From Macrotrachela quadricornifera (lineage: Eukaryota; Rotifera; Eurotatoria; Philodinida; Philodinidae), in the NCBI GenBank assembly GCA_022393335.1, contig JAJEKB010020422.1, positions 199,893 through 263,892 of the forward strand: a stretch of 64,000 bases of DNA, read 5' to 3'. How positions within the stretch are numbered: the first letter of the stretch is position 1; each line of letters opens with the position of its first letter. The notes under the pieces are model-generated. The model had not been told where the DNA came from, made no database searches, and worked only from the letters and a program-made list of their open reading frames with translations. Shown here piece after piece: positions 1-12,887 of the stretch. Position numbers and translations under genes: made by a program.

Positions 1-2540
1 TCCCACTTAAGTAAAATAATGTTTGTCGAATAGTCACTAATATGTCACGATTGTGTAATCATTTATTTGTGCACAGAATCGAAAATGAATAACGTACAAA
101 AAATAAAATATGAAGACTTCAAGATAATAATTAAAATCGATTTTTTATTTTGTAAATTACCAATTGATACATTGTATAATATATAGATGAATAACACAAG
201 AATTTTTTTCCGTTTTTCTTAAAGAAAATTTTGATTGTAGATATCGTATTTGGAAGAATATGAATTCGATTTTATTCAATAGAAGTACCTACAAATGGCA
301 AAAAGAAATGCAAATCAATTCACTATGATATAAGAAAAAAAATGAGTCATAAGTGGAAAGAATTGTAAAATAACATGGAAGTACAAGCACACACAGGATG
401 ACAAGAACAAAAAAAAGTCATGTACATATAGGGAAAAATACAAAATGTAATATATTGGACGAATCCTAAGTACTGATAAAGTGACATATGCTTTATTTCA
501 TACATCTATTTTATGTTTAGATTCTATTACGAATTTATTTTTTTGCTTGTTAATAAATTCAATCGAGATGTATTTTAAGAACATTTTTTTGAAATATTTT
601 ATTCGTATTCTTATTCTTACTCATTCTCTTTTTTTTTACAGACAATTTTATTTTTGCTTCAACATTCATATATAATATAATATCTCTTAACTTTTAATGA
701 TCATTGGAAAGCATACATATTTATTTGATTAGAGCTGGTGAATTAATATGTATTACTAATAGAAATGTCCAGGAGGGACTATTATTCTTAATGTCATACT
801 TCAACATATAATTGAATATGATAATTCAAATTTATTGATGTTATTTAATGATAAATAATACTTACTTCTTCAGTGTTGAATATTTCTTTTATGTCAATAA
901 ACTGTTCCTCTTTTTTTCTTTAAATGAAAAGATAAATATGAAAATAATAATGTAAGAAGATAAAAAGATGACAAACAAAAAGATAGAAAATATAAGCAGA
1001 AAACAATCAAAATTACAAAGATCAAACTAAAGAAGAATTTTTCTGTATATTATCGATTTATAGTCACATCGAAGTATTTTCTACGATTTTAATAATATCT
1101 AGTCGAACATTTGTAAGAAGATGTTCATAGAAAATAATATAACAATAAACTTTAATAAAAATGATCAGAGCCAATAATAGAAAAGAAATGGTAGAGGGCA
1201 TTATAATCGAAAAGTAATTTCTTTTCAAAAATAACCATTAACAAATTTAGTTGCAACATATCTACATGTTAATCAAAACTGAAAGATAGTTAAATAAAAC
1301 ATCCATTCGATAAAATCAATTGCTATAAATTCACAGTCATAGAAGTTATGTATTATTCGATATGCCTGTAGCGTTAGTACAAAACAAAGGAAACATATCG
1401 TAATTAAAAATGATGTAGACTTTTAAATATATGCTTCAAACATTTTTAACTGAATTAGTGTAGCAGGAAATAGATACCAATTTGAGTTTTTTTTCTTCTA
1501 AAAAACAAAAACGAGCTAAATGATGATTCATAAATAAATATTGTAGAAAATCATACATCATAAGAATATGAACTCAATCTTACAGTAAAGTCTTGGCCGT
1601 TTATCACTTTAATAACAAATAATAAAAGAAGATAAGAAAACTTTTATTGTATTTCAAATACGATGTTATTAATCTTTTTTAGACTCCATTAATATTGTAA
1701 GTCGAATTAGGTAGCTACTTATTAAAATTGGACTATCGAGTGAATGACAATATGACATACCAAAATGCGATAGACATTCATCAGTATATATTATTTTTAA
1801 AACCAGTATCGACCTCAACATATAAAATATCTCAAGAAATGTACCGTTCTTACCATTGAAAATGGAAATGTGAAGATAATAAATCTCTGTTAAATTATCT
1901 TGGCTGGAGGCTTAGCAATTTGATCAGTTTTCATTGTAGATTTTGACGAAAATTGTTATAAAAATCTTTTGTTATTAACTCTGAAGTCCAATGTAATCCA
2001 CCAATAGCGAAGACATTTCTCTATTGATCTACGCAAGTTTAACACCTCTATCTTATTCCGTTCAAAAGATATAAGCATTTTTCTGAAAGTCTTAAAATCA
2101 ATCAATTGACCACTGGTCAGTGCACACGGTATTGACTGAAACACTCGACTAAACTGTGTTGAATGGTAATGTCTATTTTTAGTTTCAATATGATCCTATA
2201 TTATCAGGCCATAGTTTTTGTAATACAGTGTTTATAACACTTTTAATATAGTCAGCAAGATTTTCCGAAATATACTCATAATTCTTAAATGTTTTCGCTA
2301 CCAACAGGCTACATTAGAACTTATAGTTGATTGGAAACTTTTTGTACGAAAATTGTTAGGAAGAAATCTACAATAAATTTGACTGATTCGTAGTGAAGAT
2401 AATTTAGCAGAGTTTTATTTCGTTTACATGTCCAACTACTACTTTTTTCTCAAGGTATTTAAAAAATATTGAGACCCATTATATTCTGATGTCATAATAT
2501 ATCATATTCAGTTTGTTCCGGTATTCCAGCTTTCAATTTA
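1..2540. other. no gene seen (AT-rich non-coding)
   Basis: No open frame here has protein-like composition. The short frames at 481-675 and 1956-2144 are rich in F/I/L/Y, as random AT-rich DNA gives. Poly-A and poly-T runs are common. I see no splice-linked exons, no RNA gene and no convincing repeat before the element at 2541. Confidence 0.6.
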
Positions 2541-2988
2541 CGAGGGAACCTTTTCAATATGGCTATTTCCAAAATATTCTCGTGGAGACCTCAAGTACAA
2601 AAAAATCGTATTTTTGATAAAGTCTCTCCGAAAGACAAAGCTTTAAAAAAATGCATGTTATATAAACTATCTATAGAGAAAGACTTAAAATTTGAAAGTT
2701 CTATATCTCGACAAGACTTTGTTCAACATTTGTAAATTTTTCTACATAAACTAGTCTAGTTGAGATCCCTGTATGCACGAAGTTTCAAACTAAAATTCAA
2801 AAATATGATTTTTTCGCACTTGAGGTCCCCATGAGGATCTTTTATAAATAGACATATTGAAAATTTGGTAGTTTCGTCATATATCAATAGGAACCCAAAC
2901 CTTTTCAAAGTTATTACTATGACACGATTTACTATCTACATATAAAAAATCATTGCAATTGGAAGGGGCACCTGAAAAGGTTCCCTCG
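2541..2988. mobile_element. 448-bp MITE-like element with TTA target duplication
   Basis: The ends are perfect inverted repeats of at least 16 bp: CGAGGGAACCTTTTCA at 2541 and its reverse complement ending at 2988. TTA stands directly outside both ends (2538-2540 and 2989-2991), which looks like a target-site duplication. Further in, the arms pair loosely (GGAGACCTCAAGT near 2584 against ACTTGAGGTCCCC near 2818). There is no transposase frame, so it is non-autonomous. A 3-bp TTA duplication is what PIF/Harbinger elements make, but the superfamily call is inference. Confidence 0.75.
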
Positions 2989-2991
2989 TTA

Positions 2992-4056
2992 GAGTTACTT
3001 TGTCTTATCTATTTTATCTCATATATACCGTCCAATGTCATTTCGTATTTATTCAGAATCGAAACCATGAGTCAAGTAAAATTATTTCAATTTATCATTA
3101 AATTTTGTTCTTCTATACATCGAATACGATTGAAACCTTATCTATAATAAAAGGTTAAAAAAAAATGTTTTCACTCAAATATTTTCTATGAGTAAATAAT
3201 TTGCTTTGAAGAGTACAAGTTGTTATAAAACATCATATCATGATAATATTTTGATTAAATGTAATTTAATAATTTTGTAATGATAAATTTTATGTGTAAT
3301 TGATATCATTTGTTTGTCTAATCTATGTTTTTTTTACGATGCGAAAATACTATCAAATTGAATATGTGCGTAAATAGAAAGAATAAAAGAAAAAGAAAAA
3401 AGCACTATACGATTATTGGCAATCGACATTGGATAGAACGATTAAGAAAAAGAATATTTTTATAATAGTAAAACGATTTTTGTTCTTTAATAATAATAAC
3501 AATGATAATACAATCGGAAAATAAGGTAAAATTCTTTGATTTTAATATGTACGAATAAATTTATGAATACATAAATGTTTTATTAAACTTTCTATATATC
3601 AAACAGGAGTTGAAACTATATATGTAACAGTAAAATTGAAGGATAAGTTTTGATTCTCGATTATTACTCATACTTGTTATCTGTGATGATATTTATCATT
3701 ACAAGACCGGTTTTTTTCAAAAAAACTTTTACTAAATATAGTCAATTATGTCTTGACTTAATTCTAAAAAACCAAAATATATAAGTTATAAAGTTTTCAG
3801 ATTAACTATTGAGTTTGTTATCGAAATAACGCACATAAATCAACAATAAAAATATTGTAGGATTTAATTTTGAAGTTTTAAATGATTAAATTAGATTATT
3901 AAATAATCGTACTTGATGTTCATCTAATGTATAGTCATATTAAATACCCAAAAAAAGTACTGTATGTGTTAAGTGTATATATCATATTGTTGCATCATAA
4001 AGGTTAAGTATCTTTTCAGAATATTTTTTTCATTTCTGTAATAGATTCGATCACAC
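2992..4056. other. no gene seen; upstream region of the acetyl-CoA transporter
   Basis: This is AT-rich sequence without protein-like frames. The last bases before the transporter ATG contain a pyrimidine stretch and TAG (4042-4044), which could be a splice acceptor. A short upstream exon or a spliced 5' leader therefore cannot be excluded. Confidence 0.5.
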
Positions 4057-6032
4057 ATGCCACTCTGGTTATGTATTCTTATTATACTTGTACTTTATAT
4101 TCTGCAAGGTGTTATGCTGGGTATTGTAAACGTTGTGCCACTCTATTTAGCTTCATTCGGTGCAACGTGGAAACAACAAGGCATGTTGTCGTTTGCTTTA
4201 TATCCATTCGCTGTAAAACTTCTTTGGGCACCTTTCATTGATGTCTTTTATATACGTCGATTGGGTCGACGACAAACCTGGTTACTACCAATTCAAATAC
4301 TACTTGGTATAATTTGCATCATTCTTTCATTTTATTTTGAATTATTAATCGTTCAATTGCGTGTTGTTCAGTTGACTGTTATCTTCTTTTTTATCATGTT
4401 GTTCACTGCTACACAAGATATATGCGTTGATGGATGGGCATTAACTTTATTCACATCGGCAGATATTGTTTGGCAGTCTATTTCGCAAATGATTGGACAA
4501 CCATTAGGTACTTTTTTTGGTTCACAAGTTCTTCTTATATTAGAATCAGGCAATATGACTAATCAATTAGTACGAAAACCGTTAGGAATTACAGCTCAAT
4601 CTTATGGATTATTCACTTTAGGCCAGTTCGTACGATTTTGGGGCGTTATGTTTTTGTTATCAGCTTGTATTGTTACAGTACTCTTCCGACAGCAACAACA
4701 CAACGACAATAATAATGATAAGGATCATGATCATACTCATTTCAATCTGCTCGAAACATACTTGTACACTATTAAATTATTTAAGAAGAAATGTTTTCTT
4801 CAATTGATTCCTCTTCTCGTTTGTCCACATGTGGGCTATGCAGCTACTTCATCTATGACTTATGTCCTATTAATCAGGTGAACAAATAATATTCTAAAAA
4901 ATTTTTTGAGGGATTGATTTCATTTGAAACTTACAAAGAAATAATTCTTAAAAGTAAAATCACGTGTATATAGAGGAATACTATTTTCATCAAGTGTCAT
5001 GTCTTTTGAACCATATGCAAATTTAAGTAGTTGATCATCTTGAACTCTGACAAAATGTAGATGATCAATATATTTTTGATTAAATACAAGAATTTACCAC
5101 ATTTTTAAATGATCTTTTTCGGCAATCTTGTGATTTCTTTTGCGAGTAATTAAAAAGAGAGTTATTGGAAAGTTTCTTCAGAAGTTTCAGAAAAATATCA
5201 ATTGCTAAAACACTATCTTAGGAATATCAAATATTTGAAAGTACATATTAAAAATACAATCCATCTCCAATTTTTGAGTATACTGTCACATTTACCTCTG
5301 ATTGTCACACTTATGTGACATATGTGAGGGAAAAAACCATAAGAAAGAAAACCAATGTATACAACTTCTTTTTCTTTTGTTTTCATTTTCAGTAAAGGCA
5401 TGGTTACACGTGAAACATTGGGTTTGATTACGATGCCTCTTATTCTAATAAAAGTTACTGTACCACTTCTTCTTTCTCGAAGTCGTCGACCATTGGTTTT
5501 CTATGCTAAATCTTATATACCTCGACTCGTAATATGTATACTCATTGCCGTATTCATTTATTATGGCTTACGTCTACAGTCGTATTCCATCATCTTTTAT
5601 ATTCTTCTTGTCGTTTTACTCGGAATTAATGACGCTTTTATCTATCTACAAGGTGCCGCCCGTGGCGGTTTCTTTGCTTACATTAGTGATACACGCATTG
5701 GTTCCACGTATTATACATTGCTAGCATCTTTAAATAATATTGGCCAAGTCGTATCATCAAGTTTAGTGCTCTATACTGCTAATTGGCTACCGAAAAATGA
5801 AGCCTATTTCATTGAGGTAGGCGCTTGTATTCTATTGGGTTGCATATGGCTTTGCGTCACATGGCGACTTACCTATCGAGTACAAGCAATGCCCATTGAA
5901 TGTTGGCATTTAAAGCATTATCCACGAAAATCCGTAAAAAATTATGACCAAGACCAAGAAATTATAACGGATCGTAAAGACTCGAAATTAATTACTGTTT
6001 CCAACGATGTAGAATTGTCGACTTGGATCTAG
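4057..6032 (+). CDS. SLC33A1: acetyl-CoA transporter, SLC33A1/AT-1 family
   Basis: A multi-pass membrane protein of the major-facilitator type. By family knowledge it moves acetyl-CoA from the cytosol into the ER/Golgi lumen for protein and ganglioside acetylation. Exon 1 is 4057-4877 and exon 2 is 5393-6032. The intron (4878-5392, GT...TTTTCAG) restores the frame across a serine codon, giving 486 residues. The family signature is clear: YILQG near the start, KLLWAP followed by D and GRR, then ATQDICVDGWALT around residue 125. The second half carries TRETLGLITMPL and GSTYYTLL. The human protein has about 60 more residues at the N-terminus. Here the first helix begins directly at the ATG, so either a short N-terminus or an unseen upstream exon applies. 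The 515-bp intron is long for this window. Confidence 0.9.
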
Positions 6033-6600
6033 ATCAATGAACTCATGTCTTTGATTGGTTTTATAGTGCTAATCTGTTGGCAACATGATAAAGAATGATT
6101 CTTGACTTGTTTTTTTTTTATATTTTAAAGAAAAAAATGGGATAGGTACAAATATGTGATGCCAGACACAACTTTAAGGTCAATACGAAGATTCAATGAG
6201 AGTTCTCCTACTGAAAATTCCGGTAATGTCATACATTCCAAAAAATTCAAGATGCACCAAGACATGAGAGACGATAGGAATCAGAATTAGGCAAATACAG
6301 AAGGTGTGCAAAAATCGTTAGTATACTTTCCACATCCACTATTACAAGTCTTTATCAAAATGAATACAATCGATTAGAAGCAAAAAAAACAAATTGAAAA
6401 CAGATCTAAAAGTTATTCATCAATGGTAAATTGACAAACGTGTGTGGAAGAATGACGAGACTAGTATTACATAATTTAATCGTTGTTAAACGTTTTAACT
6501 TTCCAAATTCTTTTGGTAAATTGGTAACTGTGGTATCATAAATACTTAAATATATATGAGCGATACAACCAAACACTCGATCTCACGAGTTAATCACCCA
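6033..6600. other. no gene seen; 3' flank of the transporter
   Basis: AT-rich spacer with no protein-like frame between the transporter stop codon and the fold-back element at 6601. Confidence 0.5.
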
Positions 6601-7192
6601 AGGTGTCAAAAAGCTTTTCGGTTGCGATTATGATGGTTAGATAGGGCATAGCTAGAAGTGATATATCCTAAGTTAGTTTGTGCGCAAGTTGAGAACCGGC
6701 TGAGATATTTATTGTTTACTAGAATTTGCCTATGGGACCTTATCTTCCTTATAAAATCAAAGTTTTAAATTTTGAAGTGAGACATTGTCCATATCAAAGC
6801 TTCAGCCAGAGTATCTTATCGACAAAGTTTCAGAAGTCTTGGACTAACCATTTCCGAGATATGAGTCTGTTAGTATAAACACACTTTTTTTTACAGATAT
6901 TGTTTTATGCATAGATATATTGAAAACATTATATCTCAGGAATGCTTAGTCCAAGACTTCTAAAACTTTGTGGAAAAACTCTTCTGGCTGAAGCTTTGAT
7001 ATGGGCAATGTCTCACTTCAAAATTCAAAACTTTGATTTTATTAGAAAGATAGGGTCTCATAGACAATTTCTAGTAAAAAGTCGATATCTCAGTTGGATC
7101 TCAACTTGCGCACGAACTAACTGAGGATACATCACTTTCAGCTATGCCCTATCTAACTATCGTAATCCCAACCGAAAAGCTTTTTGACACCT
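6601..7192. mobile_element. 592-bp fold-back element with long inverted arms
   Basis: The left end reads AGGTGTCAAAAAGCTTTTCG and the right end (7169-7192) is its exact reverse complement over 24 bp. Pairing continues imperfectly inward for about 270 bp per arm: for example GATAGGGCATAGCT near 6640 pairs with AGCTATGCCCTATC at 7140, and CCAAGACTTCTAAAACTTTG near 6951 with the run CAAAGTTTCAGAAGTCTTGG near 6825. The unpaired loop is only about 60-70 bp. No transposase is encoded; the 60-codon frame at 6942 is an arm read in one direction. A dinucleotide CA lies outside both ends, which is too short to trust as a duplication. Confidence 0.8.
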
Positions 7193-8272
7193 CAGATATT
7201 TTCCTCTATCAATTTCGATCTTTTATTATGCGTCGGCAAGAAAGATGAACAAGAATATGTTTTTACTATACTTTATAATTTGAGACAGTGACAGAGAATA
7301 AAAGATCTCACAAGATATCATACATAAATTACATGTTCTACACTGTATAAGACGATTATTTTATATGAAAGTAGATCGATTCTCGAATGTTGAAATGAAA
7401 TCTAATTCACCCTTTCGGATTACGTAGTTTATGGGTGAATGAGCAAAAAAATATCAGTTGCTGCTTAGAAACAGGAGGTCATGGTATGTTGTTCAGTAAG
7501 ATATGGATCTCGCCAGTTCTACTCATGGCTTCAAACTAAACACTAGTGTAAAAAAAATCTGAGATTAACTTTGTCTCAACTTTATGACTGCATTGTGTGT
7601 ATTGTTCAATAAAATGCTGCCTTAGAAATAAAAAGATAGACAAAACTGAATAATTGTTGAAGTCGAAATGCGTTATTGTTTACGTGATTCATCCTCGTGC
7701 ACATACTAATCCTTTACTGTTGTTGATTTGAAAATTGCAAAAACGAGGGCATACATCTCAGAAGAAGTATTATTTCTTTTTTCTGTTCTGTTTCTCGCCA
7801 TTATTTCATATTCATTTTTTAAAATAGTGTAAAATAACTCTTGTGGCTTCTTCTATTCAAAGCAATGTTAATAAATATCAGTACTTTGAATTCAATCTTC
7901 AGACAGAAATATCTCATGTAATATTCATCGAGGGAATCATCATCAGAAATCAATTAAGAGCAAAAATACAGCAGAAGAAAAAATTTAATATTTAAATAAG
8001 GTTAGGTTTTGAGAGTATTGCTGAAACATTATTGAAAGAAAAAATAAAATAACGATTCTGTTATTACTGTGAAATTCTACGATGATTCATCACTATGTTG
8101 TTACCAATAGACAAATTTTTACATGTAAAGGTGCAACATTCTGTTGGAAAAAGGTAACTATGTCTCAACTTTCTTAATCCTTATTTCGTTTTGATATTTT
8201 CCAACATTGTACCTATGATTCTGCTTATAAAAAGAGCAACAGTTGCTCGAGTTTTACATAACTGAACATACG
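7193..8272. other. no gene seen; upstream of the asteroid-like gene
   Basis: AT-rich non-coding sequence. A TATAAAAAGAG motif at about 8225-8236 lies 40 bp before the asteroid-like ATG and could be a TATA box. No other feature is recognised. Confidence 0.45.
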
Positions 8273-11200
8273 ATGGGAATTGAATACTTCTTTACTTTTG
8301 TTAACGAAAATCTTTTCTCTCCAATTGAACATTCTAAGAAGATTAGTCTAAAAGGTGTCAACATCATCATCGATGGAAATTCATTTCTTCATTTTCATTA
8401 TAAGAAAATATCAGAGATCGACACAAACAAACCTAGATACGACACTTATGGGAAAATATTCTTTGGTATTCTCAAAGAGTTTAAAGAGAAATGTGAATAT
8501 GTCCATGTCGTGTTTGATGGTGCCTTTAAGCAAAACGAATACAAAAGTCCTCGTTTGTCACAATCAAGTGATAATAAAATTGATCTATCGGCTACGCTAA
8601 TGTATGAGGAATTTTTCGGAATATTACATTATTTACAAATTCCGATACAAGTGGCTCCAGGCAAAGCCGATCCAGTGATTGTTCAAATGGCTCGTAAATA
8701 TTATGCCTACATTGTTGCTGACGATTCAGACTATCACCTTTACAAATTCGATCGAGGCTATATTCCACTTACACTAGACAAATTTCAAGGACAGCTGTAT
8801 CACATAACGGATATTTTTGTCGGAATGGATCAAGAAAGTGTGGCACTGTGGGCAACGACGATGATTTTTAATCGTATCTTTCTTGATAAACTAAACGTGA
8901 GTTTGAATTTTTTTCTCAAAATATCCTATTGCAGTATATTATAGCGCTTCTTATCGACTGAAGTCACTAACGAAGAGAGAAAATTGTTTTATTATGATCG
9001 GTTACTTTCAATCAACGCTGATGCAGAGAAATGCCAAAGATTGGCTCTTCAGTGGAACTTGCGTCGCTATATTAAACACAAGGGCAAAGACGAAGTCTAT
9101 AACAACTTAATCAAACCCGTTCTTCCTGATGAACAATTGGCCTTCGATAAAATGAAGCAAAGTTTTATCGATGCTATTAATGAAATTCCGATACGAACAA
9201 GAAATGGAAATGAACTTCTTCTTGATCTTTTTTCACTTTATCAAGAAAGTGAACTTGATCGCGCAGTTATCGATATTCTGGCCAACGGACGAGTGCTGCC
9301 ACACTGGTGTGGAACTCATATAGTACATTTACGATTGTTTCTATCGATGTGTTCCATTCTTCTTCAATGGGATTATTAAAACGAAGATTTTGAGATCAAC
9401 CCGCCGACTGTTACTTTCAAAGGAGAACAATATAATCTTTTGGAATTGTTACAAAACGAAAATCTCCCTCAACTTGCTGATATTCGTAATCGGGAGCAGG
9501 AACGAAGAAAGGGATTTCTTTTAGGTTGTGTAGATTTTGCCTTGTTATTCGAATCAAATATCAATTGGCGAGGGATTCGAAACACATATTTACCTTGGAT
9601 TTCTCTTCTTAAATTATGGTTTTATACAACAGAAATAGATATGACTTTTCGAATACGGATTCTTCTTGCAATGATTATTTCTTATCTCAATCACGTTTTG
9701 CTCAATACCAATGCTAAGATGAAAGGTAAACATTTAAATTAACGTTCCTGGCAAGCATTCAAAAGTTTGAAAAAATACATCTAATAGTGCAAAGAAATCA
9801 GAAATGTTTATAGATAATCTTATTGTCACCTCATAAAAAGATCTGTAAAATCAAACTTACTGGGAGCAGTTATTTATGCCTCCTTCTCTAGAGGGATGAA
9901 GGTGAACGATGCATTAGAACCCCCCACATTTTATATTAAGACCAAGAAAATTTCAAATTTTTTAATATTAATTGCGCTATCCAAAATATCGATGAGGCTT
10001 GTTTTTGTCTTCGTGAATTAACAAACTCTTTTGATGATATCGAAGATTCATCGTTGAAGCTAAACTTTAGAAAAAGCTAGCATTTCAAACATTTAGACCT
10101 CCCATCTCCTCAAAAATCAATTACAGCTTCGACTTGTTCGAATCGCATGAAATTATCATCTCTAATCTACAACGTTTGAGCAAGATATTGACTAATCAAA
10201 AGGCAAAAATAGTTCAACTGGCAAATCAAATATTTTGATCTAAACCTATTATATGTGTTTAATTCTTTTTTATTTTAAAAAGCATGTCAAAATGCAGGGC
10301 ATCAAAACACCTTTCTTTTTAAATTCTTACTCTTTTAGTGGATAAAGAGAATCACACGTTCAATAACTTAAAGAACTTGTAAATGGTATCTAATTATACA
10401 AGGATTTTCATATATTATTAGAAAAGGGTTGATTATATACGGCTTTGCATTATAGCATGCTTTTTCAAACAAAATAAATGCGAAAACTTCGGATTTTATC
10501 CGAAAGTTATGTGTACTGTAAAAAGTGTATGAATCAGATGAGTCATTATGAAATGTTTGAACACCAAAATTATCACGACAAATTGTCTTTATGAAAAACC
10601 ATTTTTCTCATAACTTCATTTTTATTGGTTACTGTTCCATCCAAGGGCGTAAATAAGGGGACCAGTGGGCATCACACACCCCTCCGACTTACGAAAAATT
10701 AATAGAAAATAACTTTGTCTCATGAACGATTTGGCCTTTGAGCTGAAGAAGGTCTCACTTGGATTGAAAACAGTTTAATCTATAAATTCATTACACTCAG
10801 AGAGTAAGTTATGGGATAAAAAAAGTATTATAAGCCAAAAACTGCGTAAATTCAGCGATATAGCATATATCGAGAGGGAGTATTTGGACTTTTCTCACGT
10901 GATGCAGTAGACCATGTATTTCTTTGTTTCTGTAAGACATAGATCTCATTACAATACATCCATTGTCACTAAATTACAAGAAAATACAGGCGTGCTAAGC
11001 TAGCATGGGTCACATAGTATGCACCCATATCCGGTGATCACTGATTCTATTCTCAGAGTGATATAATATCTTTAAAAATCACAGAAATTTGAGTTTAGAT
11101 TCGTGTCCAGCTTGGCAAACTTGGTAAGAAGAGTTATTTTCGAATGAATTTGTGTTTGTATCTAACAGGTTTACAATCGTAAGCAACCTCATGAATCTAT

Positions 11201-11711
11201 AAGAGATATATGATAGATACAAGCATCAGAATTTTCATAATAAATCACCCATATTAAGAGCTATCGATTCGGGTTTTTACCTTTCGATAGTCTTTTCGAT
11301 TAGCTACAAAACTAGGCATTTGGGAAATCCCAAAATAATTGCTCATCTGAGACATATCTAGGCAATTTCGTTTGTGGATAGAGTTTTTGTGCATTTTGAA
11401 TCCTTGTTTAGGCAAATCTCACTTAAAAATCTACGATTTCATTCAAAACTAATATCATATTCGGGATCAGCGTTAAAAACTGAGTCGATTCATATATATT
11501 TAAAACATTTCCGAGAAAAAAAGTTTTTTTTTGAAAAATCCCTGTACCCCCCCTCAGGGATGGTCTGGTGAATAATGACAATTTTTTTGATAACTCAGCC
11601 ATTTCTTGTCGAATCTTTCTCATCTTCGAACCCGACCGAGATATTGATGAGACAATTCTGTGCAGAAAATTTCAGCTCAATCGAATGTGATTGTGAAGAG
11701 TTATCGAATAA

Positions 11712-11727
11712 ACGGACGGACGGACGG
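11712..11727. repeat. short (ACGG)4 tandem repeat
   Basis: Four ACGG units in a row followed by CCGGAC, within 60 bp of the assembly gap. It is GC-rich compared with its surroundings. Confidence 0.9.
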
Positions 11728-11748
11728 CCGGACACACTGACCGATTTT

Positions 11749-11826
11749 AGTAGTGTACTCACTTTTTGAGTACACAAAAAGANNNNNNNNNNAGTAGTGT
11801 ACTCACTTTTTGAGTACACAAAAAGA
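11749..11826. other. assembly gap (10 N) between identical 34-bp flanks
   Basis: Ten N occupy 11783-11792. The 34 bases before it (11749-11782) are identical to the 34 bases after it (11793-11826). Each copy contains a perfect 9-bp hairpin stem, GTGTACTCA then CTTTT then TGAGTACAC. The gap is almost certainly a join of two overlapping contig ends rather than missing sequence. Confidence 0.9.
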
Positions 11827-12887
11827 AATTAAACACATATAATGAGCATGGATCGACAAATTTGGTTTTAAAAGTCAATAACCAAAACTTTTGTTCAACT
11901 ACCTTTTATTAAATAATGAGAAACTTTTCACAAAATATGCTTTATTCTCAAGCACCACTGTGAACACGAGCAAAATCGTATTCGAGCGCGAGTATTTCGC
12001 TCACTTCTGAAGGAAAGTATCGATCGAAGAAAAACGGAGAAGTTGTTTTGTCTTTTAAAAAGTGGTCTGCTTTTAGAGTAGTACACAGCGCAAATTGTCA
12101 AAATCACTCCATACATCGAGGTATCAAAAGAAAATTCACACATTTCATGAAATTATCTTCAATTCGATGTTTCGAACAAAAATGAACCTTCTTTAAGGAG
12201 AAGAAAGCCTTAACGTTTTGAACTATAAAAATACTATTTGTATCTCATCTGCACCATTTCGGATAAGAGTCGTAATGATAGTTTTTCCGCTCTCCTCTCC
12301 TCCTAAATGGAAGTCCTTCTAGAAACTCTGAACGCCTATACTTTTACTCAAAAGAAACTAAATCAAATATAAATCAACTTATCAAGAAAGAAAACCAACA
12401 TTAAGAAAAATAATCTTCATTTTTTGTTTAGAACAGAAATCAAAAGATAACCAACCACTTTCAAAACCTCTGCTTCTATATTCAATACAAAATCTAAAGA
12501 GTTACTTTTCGTTGGCTTTTCGTACCAATCTGCAAGCATCGATAGAGCACAAACTCACAAACTTCCTGTCGAACGATGACATCGAATTTGCAATTAAAAG
12601 AAGTTGAACAATTCTATAAAGAATTGACAATTGTCAACCAGTTCTGTGGTAAACCTTTCAATATGCCATTACCACATCATTGTGTCAGTCAACTGACTCA
12701 TCAATTGGCCGTATTCTTCAGAAAATCAAAGAACATTGAGCGAGATATGGTTCGTTTCTTTGACAAAAATGAAATTTTAATCGAATTGACGAAAGAAATT
12801 TTTGAAATTGTTTGTTATACAATAAGCAATTTTAGAACTAGTAAATGCATTTCGATAGAACTTTGTGATAAGATTATTGAAAATTGA

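Larger units (their letters stand above)
9725..12431. other. 2.7-kb putative intron with degraded coding remnant and an assembly gap
   Basis: This lies between two coding segments that join in phase. At about 9955-10238 there are broken plus-strand stretches with protein-like composition (for example DEACFCLRELTNSFDDIEDS near 10008, and SNLQRLSKILTNQKAKIVQL near 10165 in another frame), so a second decayed gene or transposon piece may sit here. At about 10645-10690 the GC-richer string CCAAGGGCGTAAATAAGGGG looks like a transposon end, but no partner end was found. The rest is AT-rich. Confidence 0.5.
8273..12887 (+). pseudogene. ASTE1: asteroid-like (ASTE1) PIN/XPG-fold gene, broken
   Basis: Exon 1 (8273-8896) starts MGIEYFFTFV, the hallmark N-terminus of XPG/asteroid proteins. 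It carries IIIDGNSFLH near residue 31 and VADDSDYHLY near 161, which match the acidic positions of the nuclease fold. A 48-bp intron (8897-8944) joins in phase to an exon from 8945. In that exon TAA at 9377-9379 stops the frame. Coding resumes at once in the same frame and runs to a donor at 9725 (segment containing LPWISLLKLWF). The next exon starts at 12432 after TTTGTTTAG and again fits the phase. It holds the C-terminal family pattern NQFCGKPF...HHCVSQLTHQL, but a +1 shift near 12600 separates its start from its end. With one stop and one frameshift this is most likely a pseudogene. Assembly error is the alternative, as an assembly gap lies in the long intron. Asteroid proteins are nuclease-fold proteins of poorly known role. 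Confidence 0.72.

Noticed and set aside
481..675. 64-codon plus-strand frame
   Set aside because: F/I/L/Y-rich low-complexity reading of AT-rich DNA, no splice partners.
6942..7124. 60-codon plus-strand frame
   Set aside because: Lies inside one arm of the fold-back element at 6601-7192.
10645..10700. Possible transposon end CCAAGGGCGTAAATAAGGGG
   Set aside because: No inverted partner was found within several kb, so the element cannot be bounded.
11575..11819. Frames on both strands around the N gap
   Set aside because: They run through the artificial gap and the duplicated hairpin flanks.
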